From assembly GCA_021813305.1 (NCBI GenBank), contig JAKALE010000023.1, forward strand, positions 1-6,273: 6,273 nt of DNA, in the 5' to 3' direction. Positions 6,126 through 6,273 of this stretch are shown piece by piece. The translations under genes were made by a program, and so were the position numbers. Under the pieces are notes generated by a model. That model had not been told where the DNA came from. It was given only the letters and a program-made list of their open reading frames with translations, and made no database searches. This DNA is from a bacterium. Lineage in GTDB: Bacteria; Patescibacteria; Paceibacteria; UBA6257; Brennerbacteraceae. Numbering within the stretch: position 1 is the stretch's first letter; every line of letters starts with the position of its first letter.

Positions 6126-6154
6126 ATGATATTAATAGAGATTTGTTTTATGCA
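6126..6154 (-). promoter_or_regulatory. Candidate promoter of the 223-residue protein gene; possible leaderless start
   Basis: On the minus strand TATCAT (6131-6126) matches five of six bases of TATAAT and ends 9 nt before the ATG at 6116. With a 17-nt spacer the -35 would be TGCATA (6154-6149), three of six. The bases between, ATTCTCGAT, hold no purine-rich ribosome site. The surrounding stretch is AT-rich, so a -10-like hexamer by chance is plausible, but the spacing closely copies that of the other promoter in the window. Confidence 0.45.
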
Positions 6155-6173
6155 GTCCGGTCGAGCCCCAGAC
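6155..6173 (-). other. Short hairpin in the leader spacer, role unknown
   Basis: In minus-strand RNA GUCUGG (6173-6168) can pair with CCGGAC (6160-6155) through one U-G wobble, with a 7-nt loop. No T-run follows, so it is not a standard terminator. It lies just upstream of the -35 candidate of the 223-residue gene. It may be a chance structure. The rest of the spacer 6117-6222 is AT-rich, and I see no RNA gene or repeat in it. Confidence 0.2.
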
Positions 6174-6222
6174 AGGTTGATTGATTTTATTCTTTAGCTG
6201 AAGCGTTTAATCAAGATTCAAA

Positions 6223-6273
6223 TTATTTATATTGTTTAAGTATTTCGGGGCAGGAGGCAATGCTTCCGTCAAG
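6223..6273 (-). CDS. Possible 3' end of an upstream gene, truncated by the window edge
   Basis: Reading the minus strand from the window edge, one frame gives LDGSIASCPEILKQYK and then TAA (6225-6223). Base composition falls sharply to AT-rich just at this point, as expected at a gene end. A second minus frame (LTEALPPAPKYLNNI...) is open a little further, to about 6207, so the choice is not secure. Sixteen codons do not allow a family call. Confidence 0.3.
   Translation of the reverse strand, partial: LDGSIASCPEILKQYK

Noticed and set aside
6252..6273. Plus-strand AGGAGG followed by ATG at 6260, as if a divergent gene began here
   Set aside because: The gap between AGGAGG and ATG is only 2 nt, too short for initiation, and only four codons remain; the opposite strand reads as a plausible gene end.
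1..6273. CRISPR arrays, insertion sequences, tRNA or rRNA genes
   Set aside because: No regularly spaced direct repeats, transposase-like frames with terminal inverted repeats, or cloverleaf-type sequences were found by eye on either strand.

Overview
The window comes from a compact bacterial genome of roughly 50% GC by eye. Every supported gene lies on the minus strand, genes are packed end to end, and no RNA gene, mobile element or CRISPR array is visible. The lineage is uncertain. The large UvrD-type helicase with a C-terminal RecB-like nuclease, a small membrane-anchored protein with an 'FSITYP' ectodomain, and promoters sitting almost on the start codon would fit a Patescibacteria/CPR-like genome. 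This is inference from recalled family patterns, not a database match. Standard code 11 fits: TGA ends three of the five complete genes at sensible junctions, including an ATGA overlap.

Reading in the direction of transcription (from 6273 down to 1): positions 6273-6223 may hold the last codons of an upstream gene. An AT-rich spacer of about 100 bases follows, with a -10-like TATCAT only 9 nt before the ATG of a 223-residue membrane-anchored protein (6116-5445). A strong hairpin terminator (12-bp perfect stem) lies just downstream. It is overlapped by a new promoter whose perfect TATAAT is 8 nt from the next ATG, so that gene is probably read from a leaderless mRNA.

That promoter opens a tightly packed unit: a 138-residue, four-helix membrane protein (5358-4942, possibly DUF420/CtaM-like); a YecD-like isochorismatase-fold protein that has glycine where the catalytic cysteine normally is (4908-4330); a 1110-residue SF1A helicase-nuclease with all helicase motifs and an intact RecB-type nuclease motif set (GTG start, 4314-982); a 314-residue protein joined to the helicase by an ATGA overlap and carrying a PD-(D/E)XK-like GVDLV...QVK signature (985-41); and the first 13 codons of a further gene (39-1).

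The most interesting part is the helicase-nuclease followed by a translationally coupled, apparently uncharacterised second nuclease-like protein. This suggests a two-component DNA end-processing, repair or defence machine whose cistron probably continues past the window edge. The membrane protein and the YecD-like protein have no obvious functional link to it and may simply share the promoter.
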